From Isochrysis galbana (lineage: Eukaryota; Haptophyta; Isochrysidales; Isochrysidaceae): a DNA stretch of 64,000 bases. Shown one piece after another: positions 29,696-39,519 of the stretch. Every line of letters begins with the position of its first letter. Within the stretch, counting starts at the first letter, position 1. The position numbers and the translations under genes were made by a program. A model generated the notes under the pieces. That model ran no database searches. It was not told where the DNA came from and saw nothing but the letters and a program-made list of their open reading frames with translations. The stretch covers positions 11,729,072 to 11,793,071 of the forward strand of contig CM030931.1 of NCBI GenBank assembly GCA_018136815.1, in the 5' to 3' direction.

Positions 29696-31564
29696 TCAAT
29701 CAGAATTGAGAAGTGTAGCCCGGTGACGATAGAAGGTTGTCTTATCGAGACATTTGGTGAAGATATCCGCTGTCATTTGTCCAGTACCAATCCAAATAGG
29801 AACTGATATCTTGTGGAGATATTGTTCTCGAGCGTACAGTAGCCAACGCTCATAATGGCGATTGCGAGCGGTAACTCCAGGATTCTTAATCGAGTCACGA
29901 GCAGCGGAATTGTCAGTATGAATGCCAATAGGTAGCGATCGAGGAAGATCAACGAACTCGAACAGATGTAACATAAAGCGTAGATCCCGGGCCGCTAAAG
30001 CATATATGGCGGTCTCGGCCTCAGCAGAGGACTGCGCAACGATAGTCAGCTTCCTTGAACGAAATGAGATGGCCGCTCCCCCATACATAAGAGCGTAGCC
30101 TGCAAATGGTTTAGGCATGGATCCCCATGAAGAATCAGCGTAGATGTCGAGCTTATCAACAGATCCATCATAGGTTAACCCGAGGTGACGGGAGTGGTGC
30201 AAATAGCACAAGACGCCTAAGGCAGCCTCATAGCAATCCGGAGATGGGTCGTGCATGAATTGACATAGGAACGAAACATAGAAAGCAACATCCGGCCGCG
30301 TAATGGTGATCCATAGAAGTGAGCCGATGAGCTTGAGATACGACTTATTTCGCATTTGTGAACGTTCGAGGTCACTTGAGGCGACACCTAGCTTGTGAAA
30401 GTGGTCAATCTTGGAAGCACAGACGGGGACTCCAAAGTCCTTAGAACAAGACTTACTCAAGAATTCAGTGTGTACATCCTCAATATAACGTGTTTGACGT
30501 AGCAACATGGTTCGTTTGTCGCGATCTCGAGTGATTTCGTAGCCCAGAAATCGAGTTGGCTCACCAACGATGCTAATGTTAAACCGCTTCGCGTAATCGG
30601 CTAGAAATTCGTCGACAACGGCACGACTACCACGAGGGTATCTAACGAGCATGTTATCAACATAAATAGCAAGATAGACCGTTGGTCCATCAGCGTACCT
30701 TTTCCGAAAGAAGTTGGGCTCGCAAGACGATTGCTCAAAGCCTATGGAGACGAGAGTGTTCGTATTGGTGGTCATATACTGATAGCCGGCCTGTCGAGTC
30801 CCTTCAAGTGGCGCTAACAGCAAACAGGCAGCGTACTGAGGGTCCTCAAAGCCTGTTGGCTGCTGAACGTATAGCGGATTATCGTCGTTATCGACTGATG
30901 AGAACGCTTTAACTGTGTCAACCTCAAGCAAGTCATCATCGGCAGTATTGGCAGCGGCCAAAAATAGTCGAGTACTCTCATGTCGCAGAGTTCCACAGAA
31001 CGTCTCCGTAAAATCCACGCCTGGGACTTGACTGTAGCCACATGCCACCCAGCGAGCCTTGAAGCGATCAACAGAACCATCAGCGTTGTATTTTACCTTG
31101 AAAACCCACTTTCCTCTCATTGGTTTGCGTCCGCTTGGTATCTCTTTCGCAGTAACGAGTCGCCACGCCCTGTTGATCTCATGCTTCCCTCGAACATCTT
31201 CGGCCATAGCTTCTCGCCATTTCTCACCATAAATGGGGTCCTCAACGGCTTCGCGAAAGGTGCGAGGCTCAGGAATCGGTCCCTCGAACGAAACGGCCGC
31301 CGAGAGAGCTGAAAGCAACTCCCCCACGGCGCGACCGGGCGCGGCGGACAGCGTTAGCATGAACAGAGAATGCGAGAACACACTTATCCTCAGCGCGGGT
31401 GAAATCGGTCTTGGCATTGGGAGGCGGTAGGGCCCGGGGGCCCGGGTCACGACGAGCCCAAAGAGCACCCGCGCAGTGGGAGTCGCCGGCTGATCCCGCC
31501 ATCGTGAGAACTTGTGGGACTTTGTCAAAAAAAGTCTGCTCGGCCAACTTCCCCCCTCCTTCAA
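29696..31564 (-). CDS. Copia reverse transcriptase/RNase H polyprotein remnant
   Basis: 622 residues. The first about 95 are not pol-like. RVT_2 begins at about FREAVEDPIYGEKWREAMAE (103-122), then GKWVFKVKYNADGSVDRFKA and FTETFCGTLRHES. The first catalytic Asp is probably in EVDTVKAF (about 214-221). The catalytic box reads YVDN (301-304) instead of YVDD, a single G-to-A type change that should cripple polymerisation. RNase H follows with YADSSWGS, SSAEAETAIYAL and HTDNSAA. Gag, protease and integrase are absent upstream. In family terms this is the C-terminal half of a copia pol. It is probably inactive and mobilised in trans. Confidence 0.88.
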   Translation of the reverse strand: MKEGGSWPSRLFLTKSHKFSRWRDQPATPTARVLFGLVVTRAPGPYRLPMPRPISPALRISVFSHSLFMLTLSAAPGRAVGELLSALSAAVSFEGPIPEPRTFREAVEDPIYGEKWREAMAEDVRGKHEINRAWRLVTAKEIPSGRKPMRGKWVFKVKYNADGSVDRFKARWVACGYSQVPGVDFTETFCGTLRHESTRLFLAAANTADDDLLEVDTVKAFSSVDNDDNPLYVQQPTGFEDPQYAACLLLAPLEGTRQAGYQYMTTNTNTLVSIGFEQSSCEPNFFRKRYADGPTVYLAIYVDNMLVRYPRGSRAVVDEFLADYAKRFNISIVGEPTRFLGYEITRDRDKRTMLLRQTRYIEDVHTEFLSKSCSKDFGVPVCASKIDHFHKLGVASSDLERSQMRNKSYLKLIGSLLWITITRPDVAFYVSFLCQFMHDPSPDCYEAALGVLCYLHHSRHLGLTYDGSVDKLDIYADSSWGSMPKPFAGYALMYGGAAISFRSRKLTIVAQSSAEAETAIYALAARDLRFMLHLFEFVDLPRSLPIGIHTDNSAARDSIKNPGVTARNRHYERWLLYAREQYLHKISVPIWIGTGQMTADIFTKCLDKTTFYRHRATLLNSD

Positions 31565-31812
31565 ACAAGGTAGAGGGTATCCCGAAGGTCGGCGCGAGTG
31601 GCGAGAACGGCGCGGGGCCGGCGAGGGGGGGCGAGACGGGCCTCAGAGGCCCCGAGAGACGAGAGACGAGCCCATCCAAAGGGATGGGGGAGGCCCAAAC
31701 ATTTGAGGGATGAGTGGTCGAGAGAAGCCCAAGGGGTAATTCGGGCATGTGGAGGTCGAGGACGGTCGAGATCGAGCGATGCGAGCGTTCGGATCGACTC
31801 GCGGGGGTACCA

Positions 31813-31991
31813 TGTTCGAATAGAGCGCGTGGGACCGCCGTGGGCAGGCCCATACCGAGTAGCGAGACGAGGGCTAGATGTAGCATGGTCTTAGCGACGC
31901 AAGGAGGGGGACGAGATCGGAGGACACACAATTAAGCGTACACCAAGGCACATGGGGACTATGAGCCCCTTCTACTACAAAACTCCAGACA
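31813..31991 (-). repeat. Copia 5' LTR
   Basis: Apparently identical to 29430-29608. The inner edge abuts the putative primer-binding site (31794-31812 on the top strand); target copy ccttc lies immediately right. Confidence 0.93.
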
Positions 31992-32059
31992 CCTTCTCTC
32001 TCTCTTCCCCCCTCCTATCCTCTGTTCTCCTTTCTCCTCTTTTCTCTGTTCTCTTTCTC
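31992..32059. other. CT-rich target region right of the copia element
   Basis: Simple C/T-rich DNA continuing the tract interrupted by the insertion at 29429. Confidence 0.5.
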
Positions 32060-32818
32060 CCCCGTAAAAATAGTTTTTAAAACTTAGAGTATCTAACAGC
32101 TAACAGTTTTAGAAATGACATGAAGTTACTAGGATTTATATTAAAATATAATATATAAGTACAATATGGTAATTAAATCAAAGATTATTAAAGACGTAAT
32201 ATAAAAAAGTATAAATAAAAATCTAACCAAAAATTCAAGTTGAATTAAATATCAGTCATTTTGATTTTGATCTCGTCAAGTAAAATATTAACATTAAGAA
32301 TATTTAAAATAAATAAAAACCACAAAAAACCAAATAAATTTTACTATTATGTGTTTATTCAAACGATGCTATGACTATAAGTCTTCATTTTAGACTAAGG
32401 TTTACTAAGATAATTACTATCAAGTTATAATTTTCAATTCAACATTTTTAAGGATCAAATTTATTGTCACTGAATAATAATTTTATTACTAGTACTTCAG
32501 TAAACTTTAATTTGAATAATTCATTGAAAAGTGTATTTTCGTAAAAAATGTTATAATAAATTATAATTAATTAATTAAAATTATCCATACGCTAATTCCG
32601 TTTTTGATTTTTATTCGAATAATTCATTGAAAAGTATATTTTCGTAAAAAAATATTATAATAAATTATATTTAATTATAATTAGCTCATTTCGTTTTTGA
32701 TATTTAATTATTTATTATCTGAATAATTAATTGAAAAGTATATTTTCACAAAAATAGTATATTTATATTTAATTGATTAAAATTATTTCTACGATCATTC
32801 CTTTTTTATTTTAACAGC
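32060..32818. other. AT-rich island with about 102-bp tandem units
   Basis: About 760 bases of strongly A/T-rich sequence with abrupt edges in GC-rich DNA. The right third holds three diverged tandem units starting near gaataattcattgaaaag at about 32514, 32616 and 32721. Each continues gtatattttcgtaaaaa and a poly-TA part. No open frame of note. Candidates are an organelle-derived insertion, a matrix-attachment or origin-like element, or a satellite; nothing decides between them. Confidence 0.85.
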
Positions 32819-32819
32819 A

Positions 32820-32881
32820 TAACCTCCCTCTCTTCTCTCTGCCCCCCCCCCCCTCTCTGCCTCTCTCTCTCTCTCTCTCTG

Positions 32882-32925
<44 letters not shown>

Positions 32926-32933
32926 TCTCTCCC

Positions 32934-33011
<78 letters not shown>

Positions 33012-33108
33012 GCCTCTCTCTCTCTCTGCCTCTCTCTCTCTCTGCCTCTCTCTCTCTCTGCCTCTCTCTCTCTCTGCCTCTCTCTCTCTCTGCCTCTCTC
33101 TCTCTCTG

Positions 33109-33156
<48 letters not shown>

Positions 33157-33172
33157 TCTCTCTGCCTCTCTG

Positions 33173-33247
<75 letters not shown>

Positions 33248-33260
33248 CTCTCTCTCTCTG

Positions 33261-33338
<78 letters not shown>

Positions 33339-33354
33339 TCTCTCTGCCTCTCTG

Positions 33355-33427
<73 letters not shown>
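32820..33427. repeat. Long (CT)n microsatellite with TCTCTGCC variants
   Basis: About 600 bases of CT repeat interrupted regularly by tctgcctctctctc units every 14-22 bases. Frames through it are simple Arg-Glu repeats, not genes. Confidence 0.97.
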
Positions 33428-33431
<4 letters not shown>

Positions 33432-33600
33432 GCTTGCGGGGGAGGATAGCGCCTGGGGGCTCGAGGACGGCCCCCCGATAGCTACTGGGGGCCGTCGTTT
33501 CCCCCCGATAGCAAACGGGGGCAGTCTTTCGCCCCCGATAGCAAACGGGGGCGTAGATCTTTCGGCGAGCGCTTGCCGGGAGAGCCGCCCCCCGACGCTT
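33428..33600. repeat. Second cluster of cccccgatagc palindrome-like units
   Basis: Units gatagcttgcggggg, ccccgatagctactggggg and two cccccgatagcaaacggggg echo the cluster at 29279-29400 but are less perfect. Confidence 0.8.
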
Positions 33601-33775
33601 GGGCTCAAAACTGCGCTGGTTGCATTCTCATTGAGCGTCTCCCTCTTCCCCTCGATCTCCCTCGCGAACAAGAAGCCCACCGAGATGCTGCTTGAAGTCG
33701 GTGGGCTCAAGACTGCGCTGGTCGCATTGTCATTGAGCGTCTCCCTCTTCCCCTCGATCTCCCTCGCGAACAAGA
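33601..33775 (+). repeat. 102-bp tandem duplication
   Basis: The block from gggctcaaaactgcgctgg through cctcttcccctcgatctccc to cgcgaacaagaag at 33601-33674 recurs at 33703-33775 with only a few changes. Both copies are in frame with the following coding region and encode a hydrophobic LSLSVSLFPSISLANKK segment. Confidence 0.9.
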
Positions 33776-34347
33776 AGGCGATCACGAATCTGCTCGACGA
33801 TTCTTCGCTCGATCTGCTCGATCCAGCGGACAGTGCACCTATAGCTGTCTCGCCCTTTCTGCTCTATCCAACACCTCTGCGCTTGGCCGACGTCACAAAC
33901 GCTGTCTCACGGCTCCCCAGTCTTGCCAATGCTCCTGTGAAACTGTCACCGGGCGGGCGACCGCTTTTCATGCGCAGGGCCGAGTTTGCGCAGCAGCTCC
34001 TTGAAGCTCCTCCGCTAGCTCATCAACCGCTTCATTCAGAGACCAAGGAACCACTCACCTTCCTCGACCTACGCAGACGAGCCGTGACGCCGCTCGCAGT
34101 GGATGCGTGCTGGACTGCTCTGACGGGAGGGGCACCATATTGCTCTAGAGAAGAATTTGCTCGGCAGCTTGCTCAGTGGGTCCCAGAGCGAGGATGCGTT
34201 TGTATTTCTTGTTTTGAGCGCGCTCTGGTAATTGGCCGTGCAACAATTTTGCTCGGCTACATCGTCCTCTTTGGGTTACAAGTCTTAGTTGTCGGAGTGT
34301 TCGTGGTGCCAATGCTGCAAGATTCACAGCTGTGGCTAGAACGATGA
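33631..34347 (+). CDS. Hypothetical membrane protein with duplicated N-terminal segment
   Basis: 238 residues. The N-terminus carries SVSLFPSISLANKK, then a second copy from the tandem duplication. A middle region (SPFLLYPTPLRLADVTNAVS, RRAEFAQQLLEAPPLA) has two similar AEFAQQL/EEFARQLAQW segments. A C-terminal hydrophobic helix (about 204-226, ATILLGYIVLFGLQVLVVGV) suggests membrane insertion. An ATG at 34332 opens a further 60-residue hydrophobic frame overlapping the end in another frame. No family recognised. The ATG at 33631 is uncertain because the open frame extends leftward. Confidence 0.45.
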   Translation: MSVSLFPSISLANKKPTEMLLEVGGLKTALVALSLSVSLFPSISLANKKAITNLLDDSSLDLLDPADSAPIAVSPFLLYPTPLRLADVTNAVSRLPSLANAPVKLSPGGRPLFMRRAEFAQQLLEAPPLAHQPLHSETKEPLTFLDLRRRAVTPLAVDACWTALTGGAPYCSREEFARQLAQWVPERGCVCISCFERALVIGRATILLGYIVLFGLQVLVVGVFVVPMLQDSQLWLER

Positions 34348-34526
34348 GCAGCATCCGCAAATTGAGCAACGGTTCGAGAGTTTACGGTATTTTCCTTTCC
34401 ATTATTACCATGCTTCTTGCTTTCTCCGTTGGACGGTTGGTCTACTGTACTGCGCACTGTGCACCGTTCGTGTTCATCTTCCCGACTTCTTTTTGCGCAC
34501 GTAGTTGTCCCTGAGCCCACCTCCCC

Positions 34527-34718
34527 TTAATAGCCCGGTCACTCACTCATTTTAACCACTATTTCCCACCTCCCCTGGGTGTCCAAGGATTCCTTAGGAT
34601 CCCCCCCTACCTGCCTCGGCAACTCCCTTCCCCCTCCGAACGACCCCCTCCCGCCCCACGAAGGGCAATGGCGTCGGTGAGTGACCCCCCTCCCTTCCCC
34701 CGCGCGTGCCGCCGACAT
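34527..34718 (-). repeat. Subtelomeric-type repeat, internal reverse copy
   Basis: Reverse-complement match to 17155-17340, from tagcccggtcactcactc to cccttcccccgcgcgtg. It shows the family is not restricted to the chromosome end. Confidence 0.85.
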
Positions 34719-34726
34719 TGTGGTCT

Positions 34727-35360
34727 CTAAGTCCCGGACCCTTTGGTCGGTGCGCTCGCGGCGCTTAGCCGAGTCGCTTTTCCCATGCAAGTCTCGCCGC
34801 TTGTGGTGCTTTCTTTCAGTTTTAGTACTTTAAGCTCGATCTTGGTGATATCCGATACTGCGATTGCGTCTAGCGTTAATTTACCTTTCCGTATATGGCG
34901 TACTCGTCCGACAGTGGGTACTACTCCATGTATGGCGTCTAGTCGGGCTACTTCGGGGGTTGCCGCCATCTGGGCCTTCCTAGCATCCGCTACCGCGTCT
35001 ATTTCCGCTTGAGCGTACGATCGTCGTCTGCGAAGCTCCCCCGCCTTCGCGAGAAGAATCGAGGACATTTTCCTTTTGGATTCCGTCCAAATCGAGAGCT
35101 TGTCCCTAGCGTCGTCTCCCGGGGGGACTGTGTATAGTCGCCTCCAGAGGAGGTGAATCATCCCTCGTGCCTCCGGGTCGTCCAACACCTCCAGCGGTAT
35201 CTTGGCTTCTATCTCCGTCGCCCGTCTGGGAGGGGCAATTGCGAAGGTCGCTACCACTGGGTGGTGATCGGGTGCCGCCATGCCCGTGAAAAGTTTAAGA
35301 TCTATGTATGCCTTGTACCATCTCCACGTAGAGTAGTATTTCGCCGCGTATACGCCCCGT
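34727..35360 (-). pseudogene. LINE ORF2 fragment: end of AP-endonuclease domain and linker
   Basis: Minus-strand frame without ATG from about 35360: KYYSTWRWYKAYIDLKLFTG then MAAPDHHPVVATF. The latter is the terminal SDHxPV motif of APE-type LINE endonucleases, with the essential His. The following about 170 residues (RGMIHLLWRRLYTVPPG, KRKMSSILLAKAGELRRRRS) are typical linker before RT. It is cut off at 34727 by the neighbouring repeat and upstream by a stop, so it is 5'- and 3'-truncated. Confidence 0.7.
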
Positions 35361-35476
35361 CAGTGTTTTTATAGGGACCGTGGATAGGACAACGCCTCTC
35401 CCTAGTCCGGTCCGGCAGAACCATGCATCGAGTCCGTGCTTCCACATATATTGCCTTTCTTGCGTTTAAGTAATTG

Positions 35477-35620
35477 TTGTATTCCTGCCCATCTGAAGGC
35501 TGTAGGCATGAATATTCGTGTAAGGTGCGCGCTCACAATTACAATTGAACAGTTCCCCGTGTTGCCACTGACGCACAAGACACACAGATTCGGATTCCCC
35601 ATGGTCTCAAGTCCAGGTTT
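35477..35620 (-). repeat. Dispersed repeat, partner of 2930-3080
   Basis: Reverse-complement copy of 2930-3080 with moderate divergence. It lies beside the LINE endonuclease fragment and may be part of a LINE-associated unit. Confidence 0.65.
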
Positions 35621-36750
35621 GCCGATTTTGATCTCGAAATTTGCGATTCGAATTTTGTTTTTGCTGTTACTATAATTGTTGGCTCGTTTAAGGTAATAAA
35701 CCGGCATGACTTCGACTTCTCGTTCTGCAGTCGCTCTGCGAGACTCTCTCTCTCTCTCTCCGTCCGCCTCTCCTCGGCCGACGGTAGGAAGATTCGTCCA
35801 AAACATTCTCCGGTCCCAAGATATCTCGTGGGGGGTCTCTCCGCGCTCCGCGAGGGAAAGGACGCGATCTCGTTCCGAGATCGGCCTCGCGCCCTCCCAC
35901 GCTGCCCCGCCGTGCCCTCGGTCCCTCGCCCCCCCCCGCGGCAGGTTCTTTCCCTCCGCGTGCCATCCGTCGCTTCCGGCCGTTATATTATCCCCCCCCG
36001 CGCGAGGTTCTTCTCCTCCGTGCGCGGTTCGTTTCCTCCGGCCGTCGTTCGTTCCCCCCCCGCGCGCGTTATTCCCCCCCCCTTCGCTTCGATTCCTCTC
36101 GCGATTCCTTCGATGATTGCCTTCATCTCGTCCGTTCTTCTTCGCGATTCTCGCGGAGGGGGCACCGACGTTTAACGTTAGTTTCGCCGTGGTTTCGGTA
36201 AAAGAAAGGTAGAACGAATGGCACGCGCCTCGCGTCTCGCGTCTTGTTTCGTCGCCCTTTGCTCGTCTCTTGTCTAGAAGGTCTCTCCGCACATCGCCTT
36301 CTTCCCCCGCGCGAGTTTGGATCTCTCCTCGACCCTCCGCGTTGGCTTAAGCGGACGAGTTTCGCTTTAACGATAGTCCGAACCCTTCGTTTGCGTAGTT
36401 ATGCGCTCTCGTTCCGTATTTCTTCGCGCATGGCGATCGATCGCGACCTCAGCCTTCGCCGCGCGGGAGGGGTTTGTTTATCGTATGATTCCGGAGTGTT
36501 TACGTTAGTTTTCTGAGCCCAAGGACTTTGGTTTTTGGGTTTCTAGTGAGTGTTTTTGTAGCAACTTCGTCGAGTCCCACCGTGTTCCCAAGCGAGTCCC
36601 CCCGAGTTCCCGAGTCTATACCCCGAGTCAACGAGTCAATACAAGTCAAGCACGCGCCTGAGCCACCCCCAGTCGCCTGCCACCACCTCCCACAAGCCTC
36701 CTTCCACACTTCCGCGCCCTCCGTGCGTCGTGCGTCGTGCGTCGATCACC

Positions 36751-37347
36751 ATGCCCGTAGTCACCCCCGAGGAAAGCTCCATGAGCTCCCCGCAAGAACC
36801 GCATTCCGCGCTAGCTGCCGGCGCGCCCTCGCAGGCCATCACCAAGAGTGAGATGAGCCTTGCTCTGACAAGCACAAAATCTTCGCTCGCGCCTTCGGCT
36901 CCGGTCGTCACGTCGAGTTCTTCCCTTGAGAAATCTTCATCGTCCCCGCGTCATGAGCCCGTCTCTTCTTCTTCTCTTCCCGAACTGTTCGGGTCGAAGT
37001 CTCCTGGGGAAGAGAGCCTCGTGGGACCCCTCCCTTCTTCAAAGGAGAGCCTTTCCGAGCCAGTTCTCCCCCCCTCTCGCCTCTCCGCGCCGACGGTCGA
37101 AGTTCCGCCGCCTCCGCGGGCCTCTACTCACACCCCGTCAACTGGAGCTGGAATGGGTCCTCTAGCCTCGTCCGTTGCTCCACCGGTGGCCTTTCCTCTC
37201 CTTTCTTTCGCTGATCCTTTGCCAAGTGTTCCTTCCTCTCTCAATCCCTCTGTGGTTGGTGCTGAAGATGATGTGGGTTCCGTCCGGTCCCTCCCTCCTT
37301 TCGAGCCCCCACCATATGAAGAGTTTGTTCCACCCCCGTCGACGTAG
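36751..37347 (+). CDS. N-terminal Ser/Pro-rich part of the retroelement polyprotein
   Basis: An ATG at 36751 (an in-frame one also at 36730) opens a disordered Ser/Pro-rich protein containing HSALAAGAPS, the motif shared with the relics at 1411 and 60745. It ends at TAG 37345-37347. The same frame continues without another stop into the Gag-like region (YPKRNFVPPPTATVGAAQIM), so this TAG lies inside what reads as a single protein. Confidence 0.5.
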   Translation: MPVVTPEESSMSSPQEPHSALAAGAPSQAITKSEMSLALTSTKSSLAPSAPVVTSSSSLEKSSSSPRHEPVSSSSLPELFGSKSPGEESLVGPLPSSKESLSEPVLPPSRLSAPTVEVPPPPRASTHTPSTGAGMGPLASSVAPPVAFPLLSFADPLPSVPSSLNPSVVGAEDDVGSVRSLPPFEPPPYEEFVPPPST

Positions 37348-37407
37348 TCGTACCCCAAACGTAACTTCGTTCCACCTCCGACCGCCACCGTCGGCGCCGC
37401 CCAAATC

Positions 37408-39519
37408 ATGGACCAACAAGTCCAGATCGAGGCTCTCCGCGGCGCTGTCGACCGCCTCGAGTCCTCTACCCTCCAAGCCGCCCAGCGCCACGAAGAATTT
37501 CAGCGAGAGGTGGGGTCTACCTTCAACGCGATACTCAACATTCTACAAGGCCAAGCGGGCACTACGACTTCGTCTCGAGTCGAAACTTCGCCCCCGCTTG
37601 TGGAAGAAGGAGACAACTCCATTGGTGCTCCCCCTGCCTCGGTCAAGTTCCCTTCTCAATCTTTGCCCGCCGCGCCGTTCTCCGTTCCGCCGAATCCGAT
37701 TTCCGATCCCGAACCCAATACGCCTGTTCCTGTCTCACCCGCCAAGCCCGTTTCTGATCCCCAACCTCCACCCACCGTCGCGGGCCTCCGCTCGCTTCCA
37801 AATCCGGCGGCTCGGCGCCATCCCGTCGATCCAAGCCTCGCCGGTGATGTTTCTGAGCGAGAGGTCATCCTAGCCTCGTGGGACCAACTGTTTGAGGATG
37901 CCGCCTACGAGGTAGCCTCTCTCTACAGGAAGTCCGACGAGTTCGAGCTCATCCACGCCATTCTCAACGGCGGCCTCTCTCGGGCCGGCAATGTTTGGCA
38001 CTACCGCGTGTTTTTCGAGAAGGAGCACGTGACCAAGTGGGCTCGGAGCCGCTTCTTCCTCGACCGCACCCTCCATCACCAAGTCCGAATGGGCAAAGAG
38101 CTTTCCGAGATCAAGTTCCCCAAGGGCCTGGCCTCGGACAACGTCCAGACAGCGGCCACCTCTTGGAACGATTTTCGTCTGTCCTTCATCAAGCCGCTCG
38201 AGCGCGCCCTCTCGCTCGGCTGCGACCACCGCGAAATCTTTACATCCTTACTAGCGGCCGCCAACTTGTGCACCACCGGCAACCAAAGGATTTACGCCTT
38301 CCTCCTCGATCTCGCCGAAGACCCGGTCCTCTCTCTCAACCCCGCGCTGGCCTGCGACGTGCTTCTCCGCAAGTGCGACGCCACTTTCGCGGCCAACGTG
38401 CCTGGCTTCGCCAAAGACTCCGCCTCCATGGAGTGGGACCGGCTCGTAGCTCGTGAGGCCGGCTCCGATCTCTTAGAGTTATCCAAGAATTTGGTGCGCG
38501 CGTACGTCCGCAAGATGGGTGACGCGAAGGTGGATGCCACGACAGTCTGGGACCACCCGAACATGTCGCACGATATCAATCAACGATTCGAGTCCATCAT
38601 TCGGAACGACAAGGTCGACGCGGCTCGCGGCGTGGATAACGCGACCAAGTTCGGCGAGTATCTTGCAAAGACTCGCTTCCGCGTCGAGAACCACGAGCTT
38701 CCTCGTTCGGCCCTTTCGTGCGTCAACCTCTGCCAACGCTACTTGAGCCCGTACGAACAGTCCCGTGCTGGCCAACAACAAACGTCGGTCACGGTCGCCG
38801 CCGTGACGCCGCCGGCGACTACTTCCAAGTCCACCAAAACCGCCAAGGTTGCTAAGGCTGCCTCCAACCCCGCGGACACTACGGCTTCGATGGTCGCCGC
38901 CGTCCAAGCGGCGGTGACCGAGGCATTAAAATCGCAAAACAACAACTCGAACCGCAAGGCGACTGGCGCTGACAATCGTCGGGCTCCGCCTCCGCCTACG
39001 AATTACTCCGCATCGTCTCCGTTACCGGACGCACTTCTTGACCGTCCTCTCGGCAAAAGCACGTCTTCTCGTCGCCAATGTGATCCCCCTCCGAACGGCC
39101 TTGGGCTTCCGGCCGATTCGGGCCTCTCGGAATGGGATCCAGGTAGCTGGTCTCGAGCTCGAGCCCGCTTCTGGCAAATTTCTCGTTACGCTGGTCACCC
39201 GGCCCTTCGCGCTGCGCTCACGCGCTGCCGTCCCTCCGATGCCACCATGACGGCGCCGCGTCTCGACGACCTAGACCGCGACGTCAAGGAGTGGACCGAC
39301 GCCAACGGCTGCGCGTACTGCGCCTTTCGTCCCCGGGCCCCATCTGGTACGCCCGAGGCAGACCTGTGGAAGTATGGCACGGGCGACGGAGCTCATAACC
39401 CCGTCGTTTGCCAACCGTACATTCGTTTTCTCTGTGAAGGCGGCAGTGGCGAGTGTGGTAACGACCCAGAAGTCCACCGCCGCCTCCGCACGATGGTCGT
39501 TCTCCGTCCGGCCCATTAG
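37408..39519 (+). CDS. Gag-like protein
   Basis: 703 residues. A coiled-coil N-terminus (QIEALRGAVDRLESSTLQAA) is followed by a Pro-rich spacer (about 70-150). An alpha-helical capsid-like region about 155-455 includes FEDAAYEVASLYRKSDEFEL, HYRVFFEKEHVTKWARSRFF and RIYAFLLDLAEDP. Then come an Ala/Thr/Lys linker and a C-terminal CAYC...CQPYIRFLCEGGSGEC module that may bind zinc. The order is that of a retroelement Gag: oligomerisation, capsid, nucleic-acid binding. It is not a canonical CCHC knuckle. It ends in TAG at 39517-39519, beyond which the frame stays open for 2.1 kb. No database family assigned. Confidence 0.55.
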   Translation: MDQQVQIEALRGAVDRLESSTLQAAQRHEEFQREVGSTFNAILNILQGQAGTTTSSRVETSPPLVEEGDNSIGAPPASVKFPSQSLPAAPFSVPPNPISDPEPNTPVPVSPAKPVSDPQPPPTVAGLRSLPNPAARRHPVDPSLAGDVSEREVILASWDQLFEDAAYEVASLYRKSDEFELIHAILNGGLSRAGNVWHYRVFFEKEHVTKWARSRFFLDRTLHHQVRMGKELSEIKFPKGLASDNVQTAATSWNDFRLSFIKPLERALSLGCDHREIFTSLLAAANLCTTGNQRIYAFLLDLAEDPVLSLNPALACDVLLRKCDATFAANVPGFAKDSASMEWDRLVAREAGSDLLELSKNLVRAYVRKMGDAKVDATTVWDHPNMSHDINQRFESIIRNDKVDAARGVDNATKFGEYLAKTRFRVENHELPRSALSCVNLCQRYLSPYEQSRAGQQQTSVTVAAVTPPATTSKSTKTAKVAKAASNPADTTASMVAAVQAAVTEALKSQNNNSNRKATGADNRRAPPPPTNYSASSPLPDALLDRPLGKSTSSRRQCDPPPNGLGLPADSGLSEWDPGSWSRARARFWQISRYAGHPALRAALTRCRPSDATMTAPRLDDLDRDVKEWTDANGCAYCAFRPRAPSGTPEADLWKYGTGDGAHNPVVCQPYIRFLCEGGSGECGNDPEVHRRLRTMVVLRPAH

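Larger units (their letters stand above)
29430..31991 (-). mobile_element. Ty1/copia LTR retrotransposon, compact, recent insertion
   Basis: LTRs of 179 bp at 29430-29608 and 31813-31991 look identical, both TG...CA. The 5-bp target duplication ccttc flanks the element (29425-29429 and 31992-31996). In element orientation the 5' LTR is the right one. Next to it is TGGTACCCCCGCGAGTCGA, a likely tRNA primer-binding site. Before the left LTR is a purine tract (TGTGGGGGAG). At 2.56 kb it is about half a normal copia and encodes only RT and RNase H, with no Gag, protease or integrase. Identical LTRs plus the duplication show it moved recently, so proteins must have come from another copy. Confidence 0.95.

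Noticed and set aside
32811-33785. 324-residue Arg-Glu-rich frame
   Set aside because: Direct translation of a CT microsatellite on the minus strand.
36751-39519. TAG reassigned to glutamine in this organism
   Set aside because: The S49 peptidase and the mitochondrial carrier both end at TAG where their families end, so TAG works as a stop.
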